From Bacteroides propionicifaciens DSM 19291 = JCM 14649 (GTDB taxonomy: Bacteria > Bacteroidota > Bacteroidia > Bacteroidales > Bacteroidaceae): a stretch of 64,000 nt of DNA. The stretch covers positions 62,001 to 126,000 of the forward strand of contig NZ_AQWS01000001.1 in NCBI RefSeq assembly GCF_000375405.1. The letters are read 5' to 3'. The notes under the pieces were generated by a model that was given only the letters and a program-made list of their open reading frames with translations, was not told the origin of the DNA and searched no databases. The translations under genes were made by a program, and so were the position numbers. Below, one piece after another: positions 38,165 to 45,400 of this stretch (the stretch's first letter is position 1; the number at the start of each line of letters is the position of its first letter).

Positions 38165-38186
38165 TAAGTGTCAATATTTACACTTA
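38165..38186. promoter_or_regulatory. AraR operator 2 upstream of galM (8-base spacer)
   Basis: A 22-base palindrome, TAAGTGT-N8-ACACTTA, with perfect arms, 35 bases from the first copy. A TAATATTG sequence on the minus strand between the two operators is a possible -7 element, which would place the operators on both sides of the promoter. A 15-base element shared with the GH97 promoter follows at 38193-38207. Confidence 0.8.
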
Positions 38187-38192
38187 TTAATG

Positions 38193-38207
38193 TGTGTTGT
38201 AAAACAT
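38193..38207. promoter_or_regulatory. Conserved 15-mer upstream of the galM operators
   Basis: TGTGTTGTAAAACAT occurs here and, identically, at 49846-49860 before the GH97 operon, each time just upstream of the distal AraR operator. It contains a TGTT-N4-AACA inverted repeat (minus strand) and may bind a second, global regulator. A Crp-like carbon regulator (BT4338/Cur) is known to act on arabinose genes in Bacteroides thetaiotaomicron; linking it to this site is inference. Confidence 0.5.
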
Positions 38208-38223
38208 GTTTTGAATTATTGTA

Positions 38224-38261
38224 TAAAAAAACGAGAGATAGACTGTTGCCTACCCCTCGTT
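38224..38261 (-). terminator. Terminator of araR
   Basis: On the minus strand the stem AACGAG...CTCGTT, extended by GGTAG/CTATC with one G-U pair and a single mismatch, is followed by a run of seven T. It lies 20 bases past the araR stop and prevents read-through into the galM promoter. Confidence 0.75.
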
Positions 38262-38281
38262 GATGCTTGGTTCTTAATGTT

Positions 38282-38974
38282 TTATAGTGAGAAATAATAG
38301 CCCTTGTTTAGTAGACTATCATACTTCTCTTTGTTGAACTTGTAGTAAAAAGCTCCTTTTCTGGAGCTCGACATATCTTTGTCTTCTTGTTTTTCTAGAA
38401 TATCCATTTCTAGAATTTTTTTTCTAAAGTTGCGTTTATCCAATGTCGTATCGTAAATGGCTTCGTAGAGCATTTGCAATTGCGGCAATGTGAATTTTTC
38501 GGGCAGCAAGTTAAACCCTAAGGGTTGCGATGCAGCCTTTTTGCGTAGAATGGTAATGGTGTCTACTAGCATTCTGTTGTGGTCGAAAACAAGATTTTCT
38601 ACCTTGTCCAATTCTATCCAATAGGCGTTGTGCTTTTTGCATAGTTCGTCGTTAAACAGCTCTAGGTCTATCAAGGCATAGTATGCCACTGAAATAACTC
38701 GTTCACCCTCATCCCTGCTCACATCTCCGTAGATGCCCACTTGCTCCAGATACACGTCTTCGATGTCGGTATATTCATAGACCACGCGCGATACTGTTTC
38801 CGATAGGCTTTCGTTGGGTTGTAGGAATCCACCCATTAGCGAATCTTTTCCTTTGAGTGGTTCAAACTTTCGTTTCGAAATCAGGAGATATATTTTAGCA
38901 TCTTTAAATCCAAGGATTATACAGTCTACTGCTACATAAAACTTCGACTGTTCTTTATAAAATGAAGGAGTCAT
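38282..38974 (-). CDS. araR: NUDIX-family arabinose regulator AraR
   Basis: A 230-residue NrtR/AraR-type regulator. Residues about 10-140 form a NUDIX-like domain (VDCIILGFKDAKIYLLISKR, GGFLQPNESLSETVSRVVYE) in which the hydrolase Nudix box is degenerate (LSETVSRVVYEYTDIED lacks the REx2EE pattern), as in sugar-binding regulators. Residues about 155-225 form a winged helix (FTLPQLQMLYEAIYDTTLDKRNFRKKILEM). In Bacteroides thetaiotaomicron a NUDIX-type AraR represses arabinose genes and is released by L-arabinose. Here the gene lies between the two operons that carry matching twin operators, and its own leader has a weaker site. Confidence 0.9.
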   Translation of the reverse strand: MTPSFYKEQSKFYVAVDCIILGFKDAKIYLLISKRKFEPLKGKDSLMGGFLQPNESLSETVSRVVYEYTDIEDVYLEQVGIYGDVSRDEGERVISVAYYALIDLELFNDELCKKHNAYWIELDKVENLVFDHNRMLVDTITILRKKAASQPLGFNLLPEKFTLPQLQMLYEAIYDTTLDKRNFRKKILEMDILEKQEDKDMSSSRKGAFYYKFNKEKYDSLLNKGYYFSL

Positions 38975-39010
38975 TTGGTAAAATTTATATTAATTCTAAT
39001 TTGCACCCTA

Positions 39011-39031
39011 TAAGTGCACATTCTACATTTA
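39011..39031. promoter_or_regulatory. Weak candidate AraR operator in the araR leader
   Basis: TAAGTGCACATTCTACATTTA matches 11 of the 14 arm positions of the TAAGTGT-N7-ACACTTA operator. It lies about 13 bases downstream of a consensus -7 element for araR, a position suited to self-repression. The match is imperfect and could be chance. Confidence 0.4.
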
Positions 39032-39043
39032 TTTTACTGAATA

Positions 39044-39051
39044 CAAATATA
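39044..39051 (-). promoter_or_regulatory. Candidate -7 element of araR
   Basis: TATATTTG on the minus strand fits the Bacteroidota -7 consensus TAnnTTTG exactly. A TTTG that could serve as the upstream element lies at 39077-39080, with a 25-base spacer that is longer than usual. It would give araR a leader of about 60 bases. Confidence 0.4.
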
Positions 39052-39149
39052 TCGTATAATTTAACATTTAAAGCGACAAAGAGAAATTTCTTGTTGCATC
39101 CATGTCTGTCTATATATTGCATCATTCAGCGTACTTGTGTAAGAAATTT

Positions 39150-39181
39150 AAGTATGGAGGTTTTTTACTGCCTCCATACTT
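39150..39181 (-). terminator. Hairpin ending the GH97-GH51 operon
   Basis: A perfect 11-bp stem, AAGTATGGAGG / CCTCCATACTT, with a 10-base loop, 8 bases past the stop of the last GH51 gene. The T-run after it on the minus strand is short and interrupted, so termination may be partial. Confidence 0.7.
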
Positions 39182-39189
39182 CATCTATC

Positions 39190-41163
39190 TTATTCAGTAA
39201 TTTTATATACACCAAAAGAATTTGCTTGAGCTGCAATGGCAACCACATTTCCGTTCAATGTAGCAGTCGTTTTTTGAGGAACAACCGCATTCTTGTTTTC
39301 AAGTGTATTAACAGCCCCCGCATTCATGTTTTGCATCAGGGTGCATTCGCCAATAGTTAGTGTTTGGTTTTTGCGCAAACCTGTAATGGTGAGGTTGATA
39401 GCTTTGCTTTCCTTTGTCGTATTCACTACTTTTACGATATAGCACTTTTCGTTTTTGTCATATACTGCCGATGCGTATAGTCCCTCTTGCCCTGTGATGG
39501 CTTGTTTGTTCCAAGTCAGATTCAGCACATTTGTTCCCGTATTTTTAGCATATAGCTGTTGCACATAGTAGTTAGGCGTTTTTACCACCGATAGATTGTC
39601 GAACCAAATCATATCGGGTTTCCATTGCCAAGCATCCACGTGCGCAAATAGAGGTGCATAGGTGCACATATGCACAATATCAGCATTTCGCTCTAACCCC
39701 GTCATGAAAGCAGCTTCGCACAATGCCGACAAAAAGTTGTTGTCTTTGCCCGATGCATGATCGTGACAAGCATATTCTCCAGCAAATACGGCAGGTCCTT
39801 TGCGATCGTAATTGTCGTAGCGAGTTGCACTCTTCAAGAACCACTCTGGAGTTTGATAATAATGTTCGTCTACCAAATCCACTTTCAGGCGTTTCATCTC
39901 AGGCCACAAGTAGTCAAATTCTTTGCCATCTGCCGATGGTCCCGAGCTTCCAATTAGTTTTATTTCAGGATGTTTGGCGCGTATTGCTTTAGAGAATGCC
40001 GCAAGACGCTCTACATATTCTTCGCCCCATTGCTCGTTTCCGATGCCCAAGAATTTCATTTCGAAGGATGCAGGATGCCCCATTTCGGCACGTAGTTTTC
40101 CCCATTTTGTATCTGTGCTGCCATTGGCAAATTCTATGAGATCTAGTGCATCTTGAATATAGTCATCCAGCTCTCCCACAGGTTGATGCGCCACACAGCA
40201 CTCGTTTTGATATTGACAAGCCAAACCTACATTGACTACTGGCAATGGCTCGGCACCTATATCTTCCGAAAGTAGAAAATACTCGTAAAATCCTAGTCCA
40301 TAGGTTTGATAATAGTCAGGGAAAAAACGATGTGTAAACGTATAGTGCCAACGGTTTTCGTTGAGTGGACGATTTTCTACAGCTCCCACACTTTTTTTCC
40401 AATCGTAGCGTGTGTCAAGGTCAGTTCCTTCTACAATGCACCCTCCAGGAAAGCGGAATACACCAGGCTGCAAGTCGGCAAGAGCTTGTGCCAAGTCTTT
40501 GCGCAAACCACCGTTTCTGCCTTTCCATGTATCCACAGGAAATAGCGAAACGTGCTCTATATATACTTCTCCTTGCGAGGCTAAGAAAATGCGTAGTCGT
40601 CCATTCTTGTCAGTTGTTTTGGGCGAAATTTCTAATTCATATTTTTTCCATTCCTTGCTTTTTACTTCCAAGTCTTTGCTCCCAATCACTTCATTGTGCG
40701 AGTCTATCAAGTTTATGCGAAGTTTTTGTGGAGCATCGCTCTCACTTTTTGCCCATACCGAAAAGCGATATTGCTCTCCTTTTTTGAAGCCCATTCCTCT
40801 AAAACCCTCATTCTCTATTCCCGTATGTTTATGATTGTGTCCACTCGTAGACAGTTTCAGATAGGTAGGATTGTTTGGAAATAGCGGATTGCTTTTCAGC
40901 ACCTCCACATTGCCAAAGGTATTCCAGCCCATCAGATTTTGAGGAAAATCGAACGATCTATTTTTTACCAATTCGGCATACAAACCACCATCGGCACCAA
41001 AGTTTATATCCTCAAAAAACAAGCCATACATTGTAGATTGCACAGGTGCACCTATCTTCTTGGCATCTAGCGTAAACTGAGCAGTCTGTTGTGCATTTAG
41101 CATCCCACCACAGAGGAGGAATGCTAAAAGACCATAGATTTTAAATTTTCTCATAATTGTCAT
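39190..41163 (-). CDS. GH51 alpha-L-arabinofuranosidase (with carbohydrate-binding-like N-terminal domain)
   Basis: A 657-residue exported enzyme (signal peptide ending near LNAQ). The N-terminal region about 60-210 resembles a CBM4-type sandwich (KKGEQYRFSVWAKSESDAPQ), followed by a TIM barrel and a C-terminal beta-domain. GH51 residues are Glu377 (acid/base, GIGNEQWG) and Glu463 (nucleophile, FAGEYACH). The opening MYGLFFEDINFGADGGLYAE and VFRFPGGCIVEG are strongly GH51-like. It releases terminal L-arabinofuranose from side chains. It is the last of three tandem GH51 genes in one operon. Start at 41163 or three codons later. Confidence 0.94.
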   Translation of the reverse strand: MTIMRKFKIYGLLAFLLCGGMLNAQQTAQFTLDAKKIGAPVQSTMYGLFFEDINFGADGGLYAELVKNRSFDFPQNLMGWNTFGNVEVLKSNPLFPNNPTYLKLSTSGHNHKHTGIENEGFRGMGFKKGEQYRFSVWAKSESDAPQKLRINLIDSHNEVIGSKDLEVKSKEWKKYELEISPKTTDKNGRLRIFLASQGEVYIEHVSLFPVDTWKGRNGGLRKDLAQALADLQPGVFRFPGGCIVEGTDLDTRYDWKKSVGAVENRPLNENRWHYTFTHRFFPDYYQTYGLGFYEYFLLSEDIGAEPLPVVNVGLACQYQNECCVAHQPVGELDDYIQDALDLIEFANGSTDTKWGKLRAEMGHPASFEMKFLGIGNEQWGEEYVERLAAFSKAIRAKHPEIKLIGSSGPSADGKEFDYLWPEMKRLKVDLVDEHYYQTPEWFLKSATRYDNYDRKGPAVFAGEYACHDHASGKDNNFLSALCEAAFMTGLERNADIVHMCTYAPLFAHVDAWQWKPDMIWFDNLSVVKTPNYYVQQLYAKNTGTNVLNLTWNKQAITGQEGLYASAVYDKNEKCYIVKVVNTTKESKAINLTITGLRKNQTLTIGECTLMQNMNAGAVNTLENKNAVVPQKTTATLNGNVVAIAAQANSFGVYKITE

Positions 41164-41199
41164 ATTATTTTTTATTCTTTCTTAATTCTTCTCTTCTCA

Positions 41200-42738
41200 T
41201 TATTGTACCTCCAATGCCAAAATAGACTTGGCAGGAATGGTTAGTTCTAATTTCCCATTTCTTATTTTTGCATCCTTAAATACTTCTGGTTTCACCAAGT
41301 TGGGTTGCTCAAAAGTATTGTGATCTGTAATGTTCTTTGAGGTCAAAATACGTCCATTCACATTTTTTGCTTTAGGGTTGGGTAGGTCGATTACAATTTT
41401 GCGATCCGTCTCCAAATCTATATTCGTGAGCGTAAGATTTACAGCATCTCCCTTTTGCGAAACAGATGCACTCACAGTGTTGATATTGCGCCCTCTGATT
41501 TCTCTAGTATCCGATGTCAAATCTATTGGAATATGCGTAGCATCTTGATGTGCTTTGTACATCTCAAAAACGTGATAGGTGGGCGTCAATGTCATTTTAT
41601 CATCCTTGGTCAGTACCATAGATTGCAGTACATTAGCCAATTGTGCAATATTTGCCATCTGAATGCGGTCGCCATATTTATTGAAAATATTGAGCGAAAG
41701 TGCCGCCACAAAAGCATCACGCATCGAGTTTTGCTGATAGAGATGCCCGCGAATAGTGCCAGGTTCTTCGTTGAACCAAGTTCCCCATTCATCCACCATT
41801 AGCCCTATTCTTTTGTCCTTGTCATACTTGTCCATAATGTCCATATGCTTTGTCAGCACCTCTTCTATTTCCAAGCATTTGCCAATAATCCAATAGTATT
41901 CATCATTCGTAAAATCTATTGCCGAGCCTTTTTTGCCTTCACCCCATTCCGTAATGGTGTAATAATGCACCGATAAACCGCTCATTCTATGACCTATGTT
42001 TTTCATCAGCACCTCTGTCCAGTTGTAGTCGTAGTCAGATGCACCGCTCGCTATCTTGAACAGACGATTGTCGTCATAGTCTCTGCAATAGGTCGAATAG
42101 CGTCTATAAAGATCGGCATAGTATTCGGGACGCATATTTCCTCCGCAGCCCCAACTCTCGTTGCCCACTCCAAAGAATTTTACATCCCAAGCCTTATCTC
42201 TTCCATTGCTTCGGCGCAGGTTTGCCATGGGGCTATCTCCATCCGAAGTCATGTATTCTACCCATTTTGCCATTTCTTCTACCGAGCCACTACCCACGTT
42301 TCCGCTGATGTAGGGTTCGCAATCTAGAATTTCGCACAAGTTGAGAAACTCATGTGTGCCAAAGCTATTGTCCTCAATAGTTCCACCCCAATTGTTGTTC
42401 ACCATTTTGGGGCGACTTTCTTTTGCGCCTATGCCATCCATCCAATGATATTCGTCGGCAAAGCATCCACCAGGCCATCTCAGATTGGGAATTTGAAGTT
42501 TTTTGAGTGCCTCCAATACATCTTTTCTATATCCTTTTTCGTTGGGGATGCTAGAGTTTTCGCCCACCCATAGTCCTCCGTAGATGCACGTGCCTAGATG
42601 TTCGGCAAAATGTCCGTAGATGTGTTTGCTTATTTTTTGATTCGCTTGTTGCGGATAGGTCTTAATCGTTACTTCGCCCTGAGCCGATGCAAAAAGCGTA
42701 CTGAAGGCAAGTAAACTGCTAATAAAATATTTTTTCAT
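41200..42738 (-). CDS. GH51 alpha-L-arabinofuranosidase, compact form
   Basis: A 512-residue GH51 with a signal peptide ending near FASAQ, so periplasmic although this compact type (no CBM4 domain) is often cytoplasmic in other phyla. Key blocks: [18 protein letters not shown] (about 38-55), [17 protein letters not shown] (about 93-109), Glu194 in [11 protein letters not shown] (acid/base) and Glu317 in MVDEWGTWF (nucleophile). It differs clearly from the two larger GH51 proteins on either side and belongs to another branch of the family, so the three are probably complementary, not copies. It acts on small arabino-oligosaccharides released by the others. Confidence 0.95.
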   Translation of the reverse strand: MKKYFISSLLAFSTLFASAQGEVTIKTYPQQANQKISKHIYGHFAEHLGTCIYGGLWVGENSSIPNEKGYRKDVLEALKKLQIPNLRWPGGCFADEYHWMDGIGAKESRPKMVNNNWGGTIEDNSFGTHEFLNLCEILDCEPYISGNVGSGSVEEMAKWVEYMTSDGDSPMANLRRSNGRDKAWDVKFFGVGNESWGCGGNMRPEYYADLYRRYSTYCRDYDDNRLFKIASGASDYDYNWTEVLMKNIGHRMSGLSVHYYTITEWGEGKKGSAIDFTNDEYYWIIGKCLEIEEVLTKHMDIMDKYDKDKRIGLMVDEWGTWFNEEPGTIRGHLYQQNSMRDAFVAALSLNIFNKYGDRIQMANIAQLANVLQSMVLTKDDKMTLTPTYHVFEMYKAHQDATHIPIDLTSDTREIRGRNINTVSASVSQKGDAVNLTLTNIDLETDRKIVIDLPNPKAKNVNGRILTSKNITDHNTFEQPNLVKPEVFKDAKIRNGKLELTIPAKSILALEVQ

Positions 42739-42753
42739 AAAACTAGATATTGG

Positions 42754-45357
42754 TTATTTCGAAAATCTGATGAGTGTAAATGAATAGGCTGGCAACTCCA
42801 AATTGTTCAACTCTGCCACATTTACTTTGCTGTGAGTAGGCATTGCCTTTTTGTCGTCAGTTTTTCCTGTTAATATTATTTTGCTTGCTTGTAGAGTATC
42901 TATGCCCAATTTTTTTGTGTCTAGTGCAAGAGCTACTTCTGTGGGTAGCAGATTTACTAGTTTGACTATCACATCGTTTGTCCTACTGTCTTTCACTACC
43001 GAACAAGCAATACGTTTGCTCACCTTACTATCGTTAGTATCGACTTCTATGTTCGAAAAAATGTATTCATCTCCCGCATGTTCTCCAAAAAGCTTTTGAA
43101 TTTCGTAGCCCACTGTTGGCTTCACTTCCGTATTGTTGAAGTAAATCAAATCGGGATTCCATTGCGTGTGACCTTCCTTTGCCAATAGTGGAGCATAAGA
43201 TGTCATGTGCACTACATCGCCATTTCGCTCGCACGAGATGAGGTGCAAAGCCTCTGCCAGAGCTGTCTCCAAATTGTTTGGTCTGCCAGGTAGATGCGCA
43301 GCATATTCGCCCAAATAGACTTTAGACTTGTTGCGATCGTATCTATCATAAAAATCTTGATTGTAGATGTACCATGCTGGCGGCTGATAATAATGTTCGT
43401 CTAGTATCGGAATCTCTTGTTCGCTTGCAAATGCCCATCCACGCTCATAGTCAGAGCCTTCGGAGAATGGACCAGCCGTTCCTATTACTGTTACGTCAGG
43501 ATGTTTTTCTTTGACAGCATCAAATATCATTTTGAAACGTTCTTCAAATACTTCCGAAATCAAGTCCTCGTTTCCTATCCCAATATATTTTAGGTTGAAT
43601 GGTTTGGGGTGTCCAGCATCGGCTCTCATTTTTGCCCACTTGCTAGTTTTAGGATTCCCATTTGCCCATTCTATGAGGTCTAGCACATCTTGAATATAAG
43701 CTCCCATTTCTTCCATTGGTATTCCACCTTGCTGTCCTCCAATTGCACAACCATGGTGCGCCGAGTTTTGGCAAGGTACGCCAGCGGCTACAATAGGCAC
43801 AGGTTCGGCTTGAATATCTTCACAGAATTGGAAATATTCGTAATAGCCCAAACCAGCCGATTGATGGTAGCCCCACAAGTTGCGTTGAGGTTTGCGAGCC
43901 TCCAATTCTCCCACCGTGTTTTTCCAATTATAGATGTTGTTTATGCCATCGCCATGTGCTACACAGCCACCAGGGAAACGTACGAAACGAGGTTTCATGT
44001 CGGCAAGCACTTGTGCCAAATCTTCACGCAAGCCATTTTTATGTCCTTTGAATGTTTTTTGTGGAAAAAGAGAAATCATGTCCAAAGCTAGTTTGCCTTC
44101 CGATTGTGGCACAACTTCGAGACGAGCTTTTGCAACAGTTTGCTTAGATGTGATGACTGCTTGATATTTTTTCCAGTCGCCCCCAATAGATTTGATTTGA
44201 GTCTCTCCACATACATTTCCATTTTCATCTATCAATCTCACTTTCAGCGCCGATGATTTTCCGTCCACCACTTTTGCAAATAGTGAGAAATCATATTTTT
44301 CGTTTGCCTTGAGGGCAATGCCATCAAAGCCTTCGTTTTGCAAGGCTGCCCCCACCTTGTTGATGGTGAGTAGTGCATAGTGCGGATTGTTTGCATGAAT
44401 AGGGGTTGCCGTCTCTATGTTGAAGGTAGCGTCGTTACCTTTTAGTGCCCAAGCCTTGTAGCTATTCCAATTTTGGTCGCCTTCTCTATCCGATAGTTGA
44501 TATTCAAAACCTCTATTTTGCACCAGTTCGGCATAGATTCCTCCATCGGCAGCATAGTTGATATCTTCGAAGAAAATACCCATCAGCATATCGCTAATTT
44601 CTTTTGTCTGATGCGGGTCTATTGTCAGCTTTGCATTCAAGGGTTTGAGCCCTGCAAAACGACTTGCATCCTCCTTTGTGGTTTCTGCAAATAGTTGGTT
44701 GCGATAGTTGGTTAGGTTTACTTTTTTCTCCAAGCCTTCTAGCACTTCCCATGCCACTTGATGGATAGTACCTTGTTGTATTGTATTACCAATTTTAATG
44801 TTTTGGCGCAGATTTTTGCGTTCACTTTTAGCAAGGTTTTTACTTGTGCCAAAGGTCTTGAAATCTTTGGTCGTACTAGCATAAAAAGTAGTGTCGCTGC
44901 CCGTTGCACTAGCCCACGAAATGGTGTAGCCATTGCTTTGTGGAACAATCTCGGTCAATAGACAATTTTTGCCATCCGATAGAATGGGGTAGGCTTGGGG
45001 TTGCCAATCTACCAAGTTTTTAGAGGAGGCATAGGCAATGGCTCCGTCTTGTTTGTTGAGTGTCCATACTGCATGCCAAGTGCCGTCTTGCGATTGGTGA
45101 ATGAAGGGGTGAAACATTCTTTTTTGAGAGCCCCATCGCCCATAGTCGCTTCGTAGAAAAATGAATCCATCGCCCACGGGATGCCACACCTTTTGGTCGC
45201 TACTCCATGCAAATTGAATGCCTCCGTGCCCTTCCTTATTGTCTGTGTTGTAGGCAAATAGATATGCCTGATTAGGGGTGGGAGGGGGTGGTGTACTCCA
45301 CGATTTTACTCCGATGCATAGTAATGCAAATAGGATGATTAATTTATGCTTTTTCAT
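42754..45357 (-). CDS. GH51 arabinofuranosidase with an N-terminal GH43-like propeller segment
   Basis: An 867-residue exported protein (signal peptide ending near WS, then a run of prolines). Residues about 28-235 look like part of a GH43/sialidase-type propeller (AYLFAYNTDNKEGHGGIQFA, WHAVWTLNKQDGAIAYASSK, DTTFYASTTKDFKTFG). At about 210 residues this is too short for a complete five-blade domain and no catalytic set is evident, so it may bind rather than cut. Residues about 245-867 are GH51 with CBM4-like insert: MLMGIFFEDINYAADGGIYA, RFVRFPGGCVAHGDG, Glu597 in GIGNEDL and Glu684 in LGEYAAH. It is followed 15 bases later by the compact GH51 gene. Confidence 0.9.
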   Translation of the reverse strand: MKKHKLIILFALLCIGVKSWSTPPPPTPNQAYLFAYNTDNKEGHGGIQFAWSSDQKVWHPVGDGFIFLRSDYGRWGSQKRMFHPFIHQSQDGTWHAVWTLNKQDGAIAYASSKNLVDWQPQAYPILSDGKNCLLTEIVPQSNGYTISWASATGSDTTFYASTTKDFKTFGTSKNLAKSERKNLRQNIKIGNTIQQGTIHQVAWEVLEGLEKKVNLTNYRNQLFAETTKEDASRFAGLKPLNAKLTIDPHQTKEISDMLMGIFFEDINYAADGGIYAELVQNRGFEYQLSDREGDQNWNSYKAWALKGNDATFNIETATPIHANNPHYALLTINKVGAALQNEGFDGIALKANEKYDFSLFAKVVDGKSSALKVRLIDENGNVCGETQIKSIGGDWKKYQAVITSKQTVAKARLEVVPQSEGKLALDMISLFPQKTFKGHKNGLREDLAQVLADMKPRFVRFPGGCVAHGDGINNIYNWKNTVGELEARKPQRNLWGYHQSAGLGYYEYFQFCEDIQAEPVPIVAAGVPCQNSAHHGCAIGGQQGGIPMEEMGAYIQDVLDLIEWANGNPKTSKWAKMRADAGHPKPFNLKYIGIGNEDLISEVFEERFKMIFDAVKEKHPDVTVIGTAGPFSEGSDYERGWAFASEQEIPILDEHYYQPPAWYIYNQDFYDRYDRNKSKVYLGEYAAHLPGRPNNLETALAEALHLISCERNGDVVHMTSYAPLLAKEGHTQWNPDLIYFNNTEVKPTVGYEIQKLFGEHAGDEYIFSNIEVDTNDSKVSKRIACSVVKDSRTNDVIVKLVNLLPTEVALALDTKKLGIDTLQASKIILTGKTDDKKAMPTHSKVNVAELNNLELPAYSFTLIRFSK

Positions 45358-45400
45358 GATTTAAAGTTTTGTTCTATAATGATTTATATTTTTACTTAGT

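Noticed and set aside
40365-40834. Two overlapping rightward open frames of 140 codons opposite the GH51 gene at 39190-41163
   Set aside because: They lie wholly inside a well-supported enzyme gene on the other strand, have low-complexity Ser/Leu/Cys-rich translations and no promoter or recognisable domain.
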